Shown piece by piece: positions 44,703 through 53,475 of a stretch of DNA of 64,000 nucleotides. Numbering within the stretch: position 1 is the stretch's first letter; every line of letters begins with the position of its first letter. Origin of the DNA: Actinomycetota bacterium (GTDB lineage: Bacteria > Actinomycetota > Actinomycetes > S36-B12). The notes beneath the pieces were generated by a model. The model saw only the letters and a list, made by a program, of their open reading frames with translations, ran no database searches and was not told the DNA's origin. The stretch is from contig JADKGE010000007.1 of assembly GCA_016717115.1 (NCBI GenBank), positions 186,001 to 250,000 on the forward strand, written 5' to 3'. The position numbers and the translations under genes are program-made.

Positions 44703-45586
44703 GCGGCGTCGTCATCGCGGACGCGGCCGCGTTCTGGCCGGGTGGTCGAGGAGTGGCCGCCTTGGCAGCTGCGGTCGCCGCGCAGGGGGGGAGGCAGTCA
44801 GCGACGGGCGGGCCCGACGCCGCCCCGGCGCGCTTCGCCGACGCCGATCTCGGGGCGGCACTGACCATGCGCGGACTGCGGCCCCTGTCGCGGACCGCCC
44901 GCCTCGCGATGGTGGCCGCCGTGGACATCTGGCCCAGCGCAGGTGCATCGACCACGAGGGATGCCATCGTGCTCGGATCCCGGTGGGCGGGCGTCGAGCC
45001 GTTGGCCGACTTCGTTCGCCAGGCAGCGATGCACGGTCCCGACATGGTCTTCCCGATGGCCTTCCCCAACACCGTGGCGAGCGTCCATGCCGGCTACGTG
45101 GCGATCCTGCTGGGCATCCCCGGAGCGAACATCACCGTCTGCGGACGCGAGTCCGGGCGGGAAGCCTTCGCCCGCGGCGTTTCGCTGATCGAGGCGGATC
45201 GGGCCGATCGGGTCCTCGTCCTGGCGGCCGATGCCGCCGAGGCGGCAGTGGTGGCCGGCGATCCCACGGCGGCCGAGGCCGCTGGCGCCCTCCTGCTCGT
45301 GAGCGACACGACCTTCCTGGCCGAGCACCGACGCCCGCTGGCGAGGGTGGAGTCCTGGCGGCTCGATCGACCAGATTCGCTGGGCCTCGATGCGTCCCGA
45401 GCCGCCGCGGACGACGGGCCGGACGCCGCCCTCGATCAGGTCGTGGGCGAGTGCGGCGCGGCGGCCGGACTCCTGGCCCTGGCCCTGGCGGCGCATGAGG
45501 TCGGTCGGACGAACACGTCGCGTCGGCCATCTGGTCCGTGCGGCGTGCGAGGCCACCTGTCCGTGACCCTGGCACCGTTCGAGTAG
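44699..45586 (+). CDS. Short ketosynthase-like (chain-length-factor type) protein
   Basis: The 295-residue protein matches the N-terminal thiolase-fold half of ketosynthases (Ketoacyl-synt_2 type) but is short and has no H-G-T-G-T motif. Where ketosynthases have the nucleophilic cysteine, this protein reads N-I-T-V-C-G-R-E-S-G. The residue aligned with the nucleophile appears to be glutamate, and the C three residues earlier is in a different position. It is therefore probably non-catalytic and pairs with the ketosynthase, like a chain length factor. It is the last gene of the cassette; the stop is followed by about 100 bases before comEA. Confidence 0.78.
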   Translation: MSGVVIADAAAFWPGGRGVAALAAAVAAQGGRQSATGGPDAAPARFADADLGAALTMRGLRPLSRTARLAMVAAVDIWPSAGASTTRDAIVLGSRWAGVEPLADFVRQAAMHGPDMVFPMAFPNTVASVHAGYVAILLGIPGANITVCGRESGREAFARGVSLIEADRADRVLVLAADAAEAAVVAGDPTAAEAAGALLLVSDTTFLAEHRRPLARVESWRLDRPDSLGLDASRAAADDGPDAALDQVVGECGAAAGLLALALAAHEVGRTNTSRRPSGPCGVRGHLSVTLAPFE

Positions 45587-45676
45587 CGGCTCACGAACCC
45601 TGTCCACAGCGTTGCCCGTTGGTGGGCGCGCATCAACAGGGTCGCCGCGAGGGGCGCTGGGCGAGGCGTCCGTTCG

Positions 45677-45682
45677 TAGCGT
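45677..45682 (+). promoter_or_regulatory. -10 element for leaderless comEA
   Basis: TAGCGT ends six bases before ATG 45689, with no ribosome-binding site between. Confidence 0.5.
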
Positions 45683-45688
45683 GGCGGC

Positions 45689-46732
45689 ATGTGGGGTGGG
45701 CAGCGGGGGCGAACGGACATCGGTTCGCGGGTGACCGGCGAGACCGGTGAGCGGCTGAAGCGGCTGTCGAGGCAGTGGAGTCCGGTGCCCGCCGAGGCGT
45801 CTCCCGAACCCGAAGGGGCCTCACCTGCGCCGACGAGCCCGTGGCAGAGGGTGCTCGACGACGCCGGTCCGGCGGGACCGCTCAGGGACGACGAGGCTCG
45901 TCGGCCGGACCGTCCACCGCGCCTCGTCGTGGGCCCATGGAACCGGTCGGCGGTGCGCGGCTTGGTCGTGATCACGTGCGCGGCCCTCGCGGTCGCCGGC
46001 TGGTGGTGGTGGTCGGGGCGTCCGCGCGCGATCGCGGTCGCACCGACGGTGCTGGCGACCGGGGCGCCCATCACCATGCTGCCGCTGGTGTCGGCACCGT
46101 CGGCGCCGGTCCCAGCGTCATCCGCCGACTCGATGAGCGCCGACCCGATCGCCGCCGACCCGATGAGCGTCGACCCGATCGACACGGGCGGGTTGTCTCC
46201 CACGACGCCGGTGGCTGACCCCTCAGCGCTGCTCGTGCCGGCATCGTCGGGGGCGCCCTCGTCCGGCCCTCCGGTGGTCGTCCACGTGATCGGCTTCATC
46301 CGACGTCCCGGCCTGGTCACGCTGCCGGCCGGCTCCCGCGTCGCCGATGCGGTCGAGGCCGCGGGAGGGGTCACGCGACGCCGGGCCGCCGATTCCGTCA
46401 ATCTCGCGCGCGTGCTGGTCGACGGCGAGCAGATCGTCATCGCAGGCTCGGCAGCGCAGGGCGCTACCCGCGCCCGATCGTCCCCGACCGTTCCTGCCGG
46501 GCCGGTCACGCGGCCGGGGACGACCGGCGCGACACCGGCCGCGGCGATGGATCTCAATGCCGTGGATGCGGCGACGTTGGAGCTGCTGCCGGGCGTGGGT
46601 CCCGTGCTTGCGGATCGCATCGTCATGTGGCGCACGGCCAATGGCCCGTTCAGGTCGATCGAGGAGCTCGGGGAGGTCTCGGGCATCGGCGACTCGATCA
46701 TGGCGCAGTTGCGGCCACTCGTCCGCGTGTGA
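45689..46732 (+). CDS. comEA: DNA-uptake protein ComEA
   Basis: ComEA is a membrane-anchored DNA-binding protein of the competence system. The 347-residue protein has a basic N-terminal region, one membrane segment (about 90-108, ending W-W-W-W), a low-complexity S/D/P-rich linker with a short M-S-A-D-P-I-type repeat, an SLBB domain (about 195-255) and a C-terminal helix-hairpin-helix pair (about 285-347, L-L-P-G-V-G-P-V-L-A). It overlaps comEC by four bases. Confidence 0.9.
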   Translation: MWGGQRGRTDIGSRVTGETGERLKRLSRQWSPVPAEASPEPEGASPAPTSPWQRVLDDAGPAGPLRDDEARRPDRPPRLVVGPWNRSAVRGLVVITCAALAVAGWWWWSGRPRAIAVAPTVLATGAPITMLPLVSAPSAPVPASSADSMSADPIAADPMSVDPIDTGGLSPTTPVADPSALLVPASSGAPSSGPPVVVHVIGFIRRPGLVTLPAGSRVADAVEAAGGVTRRRAADSVNLARVLVDGEQIVIAGSAAQGATRARSSPTVPAGPVTRPGTTGATPAAAMDLNAVDAATLELLPGVGPVLADRIVMWRTANGPFRSIEELGEVSGIGDSIMAQLRPLVRV

Positions 46733-49143
46733 TCGACGGTCGACTGCTGGTGCCGACCGGCGCCGCGTGGGCCGCCGCGGCCGGCAGCCTGGTGCTCGCC
46801 GGGACGGTCGCCGACCTCGACCAGCGGCACGGCTGGGCGGTGCGCGGCCTGGTCGTCGTCGTGACCCTGGCAGCGCTCCTGCTGGGGCTGCTCGCCGAAG
46901 GGTGGCGGCGCGGTCGCGCGGGCGACCGCCGCGTGGCGTTGACGGCCGTCGCGGTCGGAGGAGCCCTGCTCGGCTCGACGGTCGCCTGCCTGCATGTCAT
47001 CGCCCTGACCCCGGAGGGGCTGACTGCGTGGACGCGCGCCCGGGTCACGGCCGTGGTGCAGGGGGTCGTGGTCACCGAGCCCGTGATCCGTTCCCACCCC
47101 GGGGCGGCCGTGTGGCAGCGCACCTCCCGGAAGGAGATACGGCTGGCCACCAGTGCGATAGCGGCGCGCGGCGAGATCCTGGCGGTCGATGTGCCGATGC
47201 TCGTTCGCGTGCCCGATGACGCCGAGGTGCCACCCCCCGGCTCCGTGGTGGAGGTGACCGGACGGCTCTCCCCGGCGCCTGCGGCGGCTCAGGTGAGCGC
47301 CACGCTGACCACGGATGCGAGCCAGGCGCATCTGGTGGTCGTCGGCGACCCGGGGTGGATCGACCGCTGGACCCACGCCATGCGATCGGGCCTGAGGGAG
47401 GCCCTCGAGGGCACGCCACCGCGTGCCGGCGCCCTGGTCGCCGGGCTGGCAGTGGGCGATGAGTCGTTGCAGCCAGGAGATCTGGCAGAGCAGATGCGGG
47501 CCAGTGGCCTGTCGCATCTCACGGCTGTCTCAGGCGGAAACGTTTCGATCGTCGTTGTCCTCGTGGTGGGGATCGCGACTGCGCTCGGCGTCGGGCTCGT
47601 CATCCGGGTAGGCGCGGCCCTGATGGCCCTGGCGTTCTTCGTCGTGCTGGTCGGGCCGCAGCCGAGCGTCGTGCGGGCCGCCGCGATGGGTGGCCTCGTG
47701 CTGCTGGGCCTGCTCGCCGGTGGCCGTCGGGCGGGTCCTTCGGTGCTGGCCGCGTCGGTGCTCCTGCTCATCGTGCTAGCGCCCGGTCTTGCCGCCTCCT
47801 GGGGGCTGGCGCTGTCGGCCTTCGCCACGGGCGGTCTGGTGCTCCTCGCGCCTCGCGTGCAGCACTGGCTCGACACCAGCACGATCACCCGCAGGTGGCC
47901 GCCGGCCGTTCGCGAGGCCCTAGCGGTCACCATCTCCGCGCAGGTGGCCACGCTGCCGATCCTCGTGGCCATGGGCGCGACCGTGGGCTGGGTGTCCCTC
48001 CCCGCGAACCTGCTGGCGATGCCGGTTGTGGCGCCGATCACGGTGCTCGGGCTGCTGAGCTCGTTGTTCGCGCCGGTGAGCCTGCCGGTCGCCGCCGTGC
48101 TCTCCCAGGCGGCGTCGTGGCCAGCGGGGTGGATCGCGCGGGTGGCTGAGGTGGCCAGCGGCTTGCCGCTCGCGAGCCTGCCCTGGCCCACCGGCGTTTG
48201 GGGCGTGCTGCTGCTCGCGGGGGCCGGCCTGCTGGTCGTCGTCGCTCGGGCCGTCGGCCGGCGGGCCTACCCTGAGGGAACCCCGACCGTGGTCGGGCGC
48301 GTCGCGGCCGCGCTCACGGCCTGCCTCGTCGCCCTGTGGGTGCTCGCGCCGCCCGACCGGCGGGGCTGGCCGCCCGAGGGCTGGTTCCTGCTCATGTGCG
48401 ATGTCGGGCAGGGTGACGCGATCCTCGTGCGCTCGGGACCGCAGTCGGCGATCGTCGTCGACGCCGGCCCCGATCCGATGCGGGTCGACCGCTGCCTCGA
48501 CGACGCCGGAATCACGAGTGTCCCCGCTGTCGTGCTCACCCACTTCCATGCCGACCATGTCGATGGATTGACGGGGATCTTCCGTGGCCGCGACGTCGCG
48601 GCGGTGTTCGTCACGCCGATTCGCGACCCGCCCGAGGAGGCGGTGGCGGTCGAGGGATGGCTACGGACGGAAGGCCGAGCCGCCACCGTGCTCACGGCCG
48701 GTGACCGCCGGTCGATCGACGGGGTGACGTGGCGGGTGCTGTGGCCCAGGCGCCTCATCTCGGCGGGTTCCGTGCCGAACAACGCCAGTCTCGTGCTCGT
48801 GGTGGAGACCGCGGGCCATCGGATCCTGCTCACCGGCGACATCGAGGCCGAGGCTCAGGCGGCGATCTCTGCCGACCTCCTGCCGCTGACCTTCGACGTC
48901 GTGAAGATCCCCCACCACGGTTCGCGCTACCAGCATCCGCTGCTCACTACGTGGGCCCGGGCTCCCGTGGCCCTCATCAGCGTGGGGGAGGGGAACACGT
49001 ACGGCCATCCGGCGTCGGAGACGATTGCCGACTGGGCCCGGCACGGCGCGATCGTGGGCCGTACCGACGTGCAGGGCGACATCGCGGTGGTCGAGGTGGA
49101 GGGCGGCGTGGGTGTGGCCGCCCGGCGTGGTCCGGGGTCGTGA
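46729..49143 (+). CDS. comEC: DNA-translocation channel ComEC
   Basis: ComEC transports single-stranded DNA through the membrane. The 804-residue protein has an N-terminal OB-like region, the Competence domain with about ten membrane segments (H-L-T-A-V-S-G-G-N is the characteristic motif) and a C-terminal metallo-beta-lactamase domain with H-F-H-A-D-H-V-D-G and K-I-P-H-H-G-S. GTG 46729 overlaps the comEA stop. Whether the cell is naturally competent is not shown by the sequence. Confidence 0.93.
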   Translation: MIDGRLLVPTGAAWAAAAGSLVLAGTVADLDQRHGWAVRGLVVVVTLAALLLGLLAEGWRRGRAGDRRVALTAVAVGGALLGSTVACLHVIALTPEGLTAWTRARVTAVVQGVVVTEPVIRSHPGAAVWQRTSRKEIRLATSAIAARGEILAVDVPMLVRVPDDAEVPPPGSVVEVTGRLSPAPAAAQVSATLTTDASQAHLVVVGDPGWIDRWTHAMRSGLREALEGTPPRAGALVAGLAVGDESLQPGDLAEQMRASGLSHLTAVSGGNVSIVVVLVVGIATALGVGLVIRVGAALMALAFFVVLVGPQPSVVRAAAMGGLVLLGLLAGGRRAGPSVLAASVLLLIVLAPGLAASWGLALSAFATGGLVLLAPRVQHWLDTSTITRRWPPAVREALAVTISAQVATLPILVAMGATVGWVSLPANLLAMPVVAPITVLGLLSSLFAPVSLPVAAVLSQAASWPAGWIARVAEVASGLPLASLPWPTGVWGVLLLAGAGLLVVVARAVGRRAYPEGTPTVVGRVAAALTACLVALWVLAPPDRRGWPPEGWFLLMCDVGQGDAILVRSGPQSAIVVDAGPDPMRVDRCLDDAGITSVPAVVLTHFHADHVDGLTGIFRGRDVAAVFVTPIRDPPEEAVAVEGWLRTEGRAATVLTAGDRRSIDGVTWRVLWPRRLISAGSVPNNASLVLVVETAGHRILLTGDIEAEAQAAISADLLPLTFDVVKIPHHGSRYQHPLLTTWARAPVALISVGEGNTYGHPASETIADWARHGAIVGRTDVQGDIAVVEVEGGVGVAARRGPGS

Positions 49144-49159
49144 CCGCCGGGCGTCGGCC

Positions 49160-49969
49160 TCAGCCCAGGGCGGCGACCCACGAGCGCGCGAGCGCGTTGA
49201 AACGGTCGGGCTCCTCCCACATCGGGCAGTGCCCGCTGGCGTCGAAGACGTGCAGGTCCGCTTGGGGGAGGGTGGCCGCCAGCCAGTCGGCGGCGGCGAG
49301 CTTGCCCACCTGCTCGTCGGTGCCCCACACCAGGAGGTGGGGGACGGTGTAGGTCGGGATGTCGGCGCGGTAGTCCTGGACCGTCTGGTCGGCGAGGATC
49401 AGTGTCCCGGTATTGGGCCCTGCTCGGCCGATGTCGTCGAGCAGGCGGGTCAGCGTCCCGGGTTCGGGCGCCGTGTGGAACAGCGTCGGCAGGAACTCGC
49501 CGAGGAATAATCGGCTGTCGTCCTGCATCGCCGACAGGAAGGCGTGCAGTTCCGCGTCGTCGGCGATGCCGTGCGGCCAGTCCGCCTGGATGAGGTCCGA
49601 CGGGCCCTGGGAGACCACGATGACGCCGCCAAGACGGTGGTCGTCGCCGAACTGGCGCAGGAAGTCCCACGCGACCAGGCTGCCCATCGACCAGCCGACG
49701 AGGACGGGTCGGTCGAGGCCGAGGTGGTCGATGAGCGCACGGACATCGCGCGCGTACTGCGCGACCGTATGTCCTCCCTCGACGTAGGGCGACGAGCCGT
49801 GCCCGCGGAAGTCGACCGCGATGACGCGATGGTCGCGGGACAGGTCCGACACGTTCTTCTCGAAGAACACGCTGGACATGGCGACCCCGTGCAGCAGCAC
49901 CAACGGACGCCCCGCCCCCTCGTCCGTGTAGGACATCGCGGCGCCGGAGGGAAGCTCGAACAGGGTCAT
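49160..49969 (-). CDS. Alpha/beta hydrolase
   Basis: The 269-residue protein has the canonical catalytic set: nucleophile in V-G-W-S-M-G-S, an acidic residue in V-W-G-T-D-E-Q-V and histidine in S-G-H-C-P-M-W-E-E-P, plus the oxyanion H-G-V. It resembles haloperoxidase and 3-oxoadipate enol-lactonase-type hydrolases. No pathway neighbours point to a substrate. ATG 49969 was chosen at the start of the family-like sequence. It is convergent with comEC. Confidence 0.85.
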   Translation of the reverse strand: MTLFELPSGAAMSYTDEGAGRPLVLLHGVAMSSVFFEKNVSDLSRDHRVIAVDFRGHGSSPYVEGGHTVAQYARDVRALIDHLGLDRPVLVGWSMGSLVAWDFLRQFGDDHRLGGVIVVSQGPSDLIQADWPHGIADDAELHAFLSAMQDDSRLFLGEFLPTLFHTAPEPGTLTRLLDDIGRAGPNTGTLILADQTVQDYRADIPTYTVPHLLVWGTDEQVGKLAAADWLAATLPQADLHVFDASGHCPMWEEPDRFNALARSWVAALG

Positions 49970-50053
49970 GGCACTCACCGTCTGTGGGTGGGGGATCGGT
50001 TGCGCGATGGTAGCCGCACTCGGACCGCGCCGGCATGGCATGCTGCCGTCATC

Positions 50054-51046
50054 ATGAGCATCCCGCGCATCACGCTCGTCGTCGGGTCGGAGACCCTGCT
50101 GGTCGATCGGGCCGTGCTGGGGGTGTCCGCGGCCGCCCGGTCGGCCGACCCCTCGGTGCAGCGATCGGTGATCGCGGCGTCAGACGAGAACGGCGCTCAC
50201 GAACTGCGTGAGGCCACCGCGCCGAACCTCTTCGGCGACGGCGGGGTGGTCGTCGTGACCGGCATCGACGCGGCGGACGACTCCCTCGACCGGGCGCTGC
50301 GCGAGGTCGTCGCCGACGTTCCCGACAACGTCTTCCTCGTGCTGACCCATCCCGGAGGGATGAAGGGCAAGTCGCTGCTCGACGCGGTGAAGGCCGCAGG
50401 CGCCGAGGTCGTCGACTGCGCACCGGTCAAGCGGGGCAAGCCCACGATCGAGTTCCTCGGCAAGGAGTTCGCGCGCCACCGGCGCAAGGTCACCGGTCCG
50501 GCCGTCGTGGCCCTGTACGAGTCCATCGGCCAGGATCTCGGACTCCTGGCAGGGGCCGTGTCCCAGCTGGTCAGCGACGTCGACGCCGTGCCGATCGACA
50601 TCGACGACGTACGCGACTACTTCGCCGGCGTCGCCGATGTCTCGGGCTTCACGATCGCCGATGCGGTGTGGGACCGCAAGTACGTGGAAGCGATGCGGCT
50701 CCTTCGCCAGGCGATGATGTCGTCCGATCCCGGGCGCGTCGGACCGATGACGGTGTCCTCCCTCGCGTCGGGGCTTCGCTCGCTTGTGCGCGTCGGGGGC
50801 ATGCCGCCCGGCACCGCGCAGGGGGTGATCGCCAAGGAGGCGGGCGTGCCGCCGTGGAAGGTCGAGGCGTTGCGCCGGCAGTGGGCGCGATGGAGTGGCG
50901 ACCAGAGGCGCCTCGCGGCTGCGGTGGTGTCGTTGGCCGATGCCGATGGTGCCGTGAAGGGCGGAGTGCTTGAGGGATCCAGCCTCGATACCGAGCAGAA
51001 GCTGCTCACCCTCGAGATCCTCGTCTCGAGGACGGCGGGCCACTAG
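50054..51046 (+). CDS. holA: DNA polymerase III subunit delta
   Basis: HolA is the clamp-loader wrench that opens the beta clamp. The 330-residue protein shows the delta N-terminal fold (L-V-V-G-S-E-T-L-L-V-D-R), the conserved A-P-N-L-F-G-D-G and a C-terminal domain typical of actinobacterial HolA. Its place after comEC is standard. It converges with the DUF305 gene, and the two overlap by four bases at their 3' ends. Confidence 0.92.
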   Translation: MSIPRITLVVGSETLLVDRAVLGVSAAARSADPSVQRSVIAASDENGAHELREATAPNLFGDGGVVVVTGIDAADDSLDRALREVVADVPDNVFLVLTHPGGMKGKSLLDAVKAAGAEVVDCAPVKRGKPTIEFLGKEFARHRRKVTGPAVVALYESIGQDLGLLAGAVSQLVSDVDAVPIDIDDVRDYFAGVADVSGFTIADAVWDRKYVEAMRLLRQAMMSSDPGRVGPMTVSSLASGLRSLVRVGGMPPGTAQGVIAKEAGVPPWKVEALRRQWARWSGDQRRLAAAVVSLADADGAVKGGVLEGSSLDTEQKLLTLEILVSRTAGH

Positions 51047-51687
51047 CCCTCGAGAAGCGCCTGCATGGTGTCGATCTCCGCGGCCTGGGCCTCGATGACC
51101 GATTCGGCAAGGGTGCGGACGTCGGGGTTGCCGGTGGTCTCGAGGACGTCCTCGGCCATGGAGATGGCCCCCTCGTGATGCGCGATCATCATCTCCAGCC
51201 ACATGCGGTCGAAGTCGGCGCCCGTCGCCTTCGTCAGGGCGGCCAACTGATCGGCGGTCATCATGCCGTGTCCGGCGTCGGCGGAGTGATCGGCTTCGCC
51301 GGAGTGGCCCTCGTCCCCGGAGTGGTCGTCGGCGTGGCCGGGCTCCGGTGCGCCCCAGTCGACCAGCCATTGGGTCATGGCGTCGATCTCGGAGTCCTGC
51401 GCCGAGATGATGCGCTCGGCCAGCGACGTCACGTCCGCGGACGAGGAGTTGGTGGGGGCCAGCTGCGCCATGACGATCGCCTGCATGTGGTGGGGCAGCA
51501 TCTCCTGCGCGAAGGCGACGTCCGTGGCCGAGCCCCCGACGGAAGCCGACGCTCCCAACGAGGGGCTGCCGGCGGTGCCGCCTCCGCAGGCGGCGAGGAG
51601 CAGCGCCATCGCCAGCCCTGAACCGGCCAGCAGGAGCGCTCGCCTCGTGGTGCGGGCTGATGTGACGAGCACGTTGGTCGTCTTCAC
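51043..51687 (-). CDS. DUF305 lipoprotein
   Basis: The 214-residue protein has a lipoprotein signal with L-L-A-A-C as lipobox. It also has two DUF305 motifs, M-L-P-H-H-M-Q-A and M-I-A-H-H-E-G-A, whose paired histidines suggest metal binding (copper has been proposed for the family). A His/Asp-rich linker (H-A-D-D-H-S-G-D-E-G-H) lies between them. GTG 51687 was chosen because GGAGG lies just upstream; an ATG at 51720 has no such site. It is divergent from nothing and converges with holA. Confidence 0.85.
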   Translation of the reverse strand: MKTTNVLVTSARTTRRALLLAGSGLAMALLLAACGGGTAGSPSLGASASVGGSATDVAFAQEMLPHHMQAIVMAQLAPTNSSSADVTSLAERIISAQDSEIDAMTQWLVDWGAPEPGHADDHSGDEGHSGEADHSADAGHGMMTADQLAALTKATGADFDRMWLEMMIAHHEGAISMAEDVLETTGNPDVRTLAESVIEAQAAEIDTMQALLEG

Positions 51688-51754
51688 GGAAGTCCTCCGG
51701 TCGGGGGCTGTGGGCGTCATTGTCGCAAGCGCGGCGTCTCGGTGTGTGCGCGCA

Positions 51755-52522
51755 TCAGGGGATGTGGACGCTGAGTGCGTCGCCCTCCCCGGTCACCGAG
51801 ACGGTCGCGCCGAAGGCCACGCTGAGGTGCTCCTCGGTGAGTACCTGCGCCGATGGGCCCATGAGCCGCACCCGACCCTCGTGCATGAGGATGAACTGGT
51901 CGCAGATGCGCACCAGGCGGTTGATGTCGTGGCTGACGACGACGGCGGTCTCGCCCCGCGCCCGATGCTCGACCACGAGATCGTCCACGACCCGCCGGCC
52001 GACGAGATCCAGGTCGGCGTCAGCCTCGTCGAGCAGGAGCACTGCCGCCCTCTGGGCCAGGACGCGCGCGATGTGCACGCGCTTGCGCTCGCCGCCCGAC
52101 AGCGACGTGACGGGCCGGTCGACGAGCGCGGTCAGGTCCTGGCGGGTGATGGCGTCGTCGATGACGGCGTCGTCGTCGGCGGCGTGGGGGGTGCCCTGCC
52201 ATGGAGTGCGTCCCCACGAGACGACGTCGCGCACGCTGAACGGGAAGGACACAGTGGTGTCCTGCGTCAGCACGGCTCGGCGGCGGGCGCGCTGCGTCAG
52301 TGTGAGGTCCTCGGTGTCGTCCCCGTCGAGGAGCACGTGGCCCGTGGTCGGCCGGATCTCCGAGGACATCAGGCCGAGCATGGTCGACTTGCCCGATCCG
52401 TTGCGCCCGATCACCGCCACGATGGTGCCGCGGGGCACCCGCAGGTTGGTGGGATGGAGGCGCAGCCGGTTGCCAGTCGTGCAGGACGCGTCGCGCAGTT
52501 CGAGCGCCGGGCCCCGCGTCAT
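51755..52522 (-). CDS. hmuV: Heme/iron ABC transporter ATP-binding protein
   Basis: The 255-residue ATPase has Walker A G-R-N-G-S-G-K-S-T, signature L-S-G-G-E-R-K-R, Walker B V-L-L-L-D-E-A and the H-loop. It is of the FecE/HmuV type. ATG 52522 overlaps the permease stop (ATGA). With the next two genes it forms an importer for heme or a siderophore; heme is the guess because the binding protein resembles HmuT. Confidence 0.88.
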   Translation of the reverse strand: MTRGPALELRDASCTTGNRLRLHPTNLRVPRGTIVAVIGRNGSGKSTMLGLMSSEIRPTTGHVLLDGDDTEDLTLTQRARRRAVLTQDTTVSFPFSVRDVVSWGRTPWQGTPHAADDDAVIDDAITRQDLTALVDRPVTSLSGGERKRVHIARVLAQRAAVLLLDEADADLDLVGRRVVDDLVVEHRARGETAVVVSHDINRLVRICDQFILMHEGRVRLMGPSAQVLTEEHLSVAFGATVSVTGEGDALSVHIP

Positions 52523-53475
52523 GCCCAACCGCCCTGTCGTGCCCGGGTGTGGCGCAGCAGGATGAAGAACACCGGGGCGCCGATGACGGCGGTGATGGCA
52601 CCGATGGGGATCTCGATGGGATTCGCGACGAGTCGGGCAAGGGTGTCGGCCGCGAGAATGAGGAGCGCGCCGGCGAGGGCGCTGACGACCAGCAGTCGGC
52701 CGTGACGAGGGCCGATGATCATCCGCATGGCGTGGGGGATGAGCAGGCCCACGAACGCGATGATCCCGACGCTGGCCACGCCCGCCGCCACCAGCAGGAC
52801 GACGGCGGCGAGCGCGCGGTAGCGCACGGCCGCGACGTCGACCCCGGCCGAGCTCGCCGCCCGGTCGCCCAAGGACAGCACGTCGAGCGAGCGCGCCGTC
52901 GTCATGGCGACGGCGGCACCCGCGACGACGAATGGGGCCACGGCCCAGACGGCGCCCCAGGTCGACAGGGCCAGGCTTCCGCTGGACCAGAAGGTGATCG
53001 AGCGCACGGCGGCCGATGCGCTCATCGAGACGATCATCGCCAGGACGGCCCCGCAGAATGCCGTGACGGCGACGCCGGCGAGCAGCAGGGTGACCACCTC
53101 AGGACGGCGGTCGTGCAGAGACACCGCGACGACGACGGCCGTGGCGGCAGCGGCTCCGAGGCAGGCGGCGACCGACGTCATCGGGGTGTTGAAGGCGGCC
53201 CCAAGGCCCACGGCCACCACCGCCCCGAACGCCGCGCCGGCCGACACGCCCACGATCCCGGGATCGGCGAGGGGGTTGCCGAGTGAACCCTGCATGAGCA
53301 CGCCCGCCAGAGCGAGGCCACTGCCGACCACGAGGGCCATCGCGACCCGAGGCGCCCGGATGCTCCAGATGATCTCCGTCGTGGTCTGCGCGACCCCCAC
53401 CTCGATCGCGACCACGCATAGGGCCACGAGCAGCACGGCGAGGAGCAGCGCCAGCAGCGCCCAGCGGGCTCGCAT
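52519..53475 (-). CDS. hmuU: Heme/iron ABC transporter permease (FecCD family)
   Basis: The 318-residue protein has about nine membrane segments and FecCD/BtuC motifs: W-S-I-R-A-P-R-V, G-S-L-G-N-P-L-A-D-P-G-I-V-G and G-L-L-I-P-H-A-M-R. It acts as a homodimer with HmuV. The start touches the stop of the binding-protein gene by one base (TGATG). Confidence 0.92.
   Translation of the reverse strand: MRARWALLALLLAVLLVALCVVAIEVGVAQTTTEIIWSIRAPRVAMALVVGSGLALAGVLMQGSLGNPLADPGIVGVSAGAAFGAVVAVGLGAAFNTPMTSVAACLGAAAATAVVVAVSLHDRRPEVVTLLLAGVAVTAFCGAVLAMIVSMSASAAVRSITFWSSGSLALSTWGAVWAVAPFVVAGAAVAMTTARSLDVLSLGDRAASSAGVDVAAVRYRALAAVVLLVAAGVASVGIIAFVGLLIPHAMRMIIGPRHGRLLVVSALAGALLILAADTLARLVANPIEIPIGAITAVIGAPVFFILLRHTRARQGGWA

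Noticed and set aside
43265..45586. Aryl polyene or type II polyketide biosynthetic cluster
   Set aside because: The ketosynthase, CLF-like protein and ACP are present, but no ketoreductase, dehydratase, acyltransferase, cyclase or transporter follows. comEA comes next.
45436..47517. Long minus-strand frame opposite the CLF-like and comEA genes
   Set aside because: Same type of shadow. The plus-strand genes have recognised domains.
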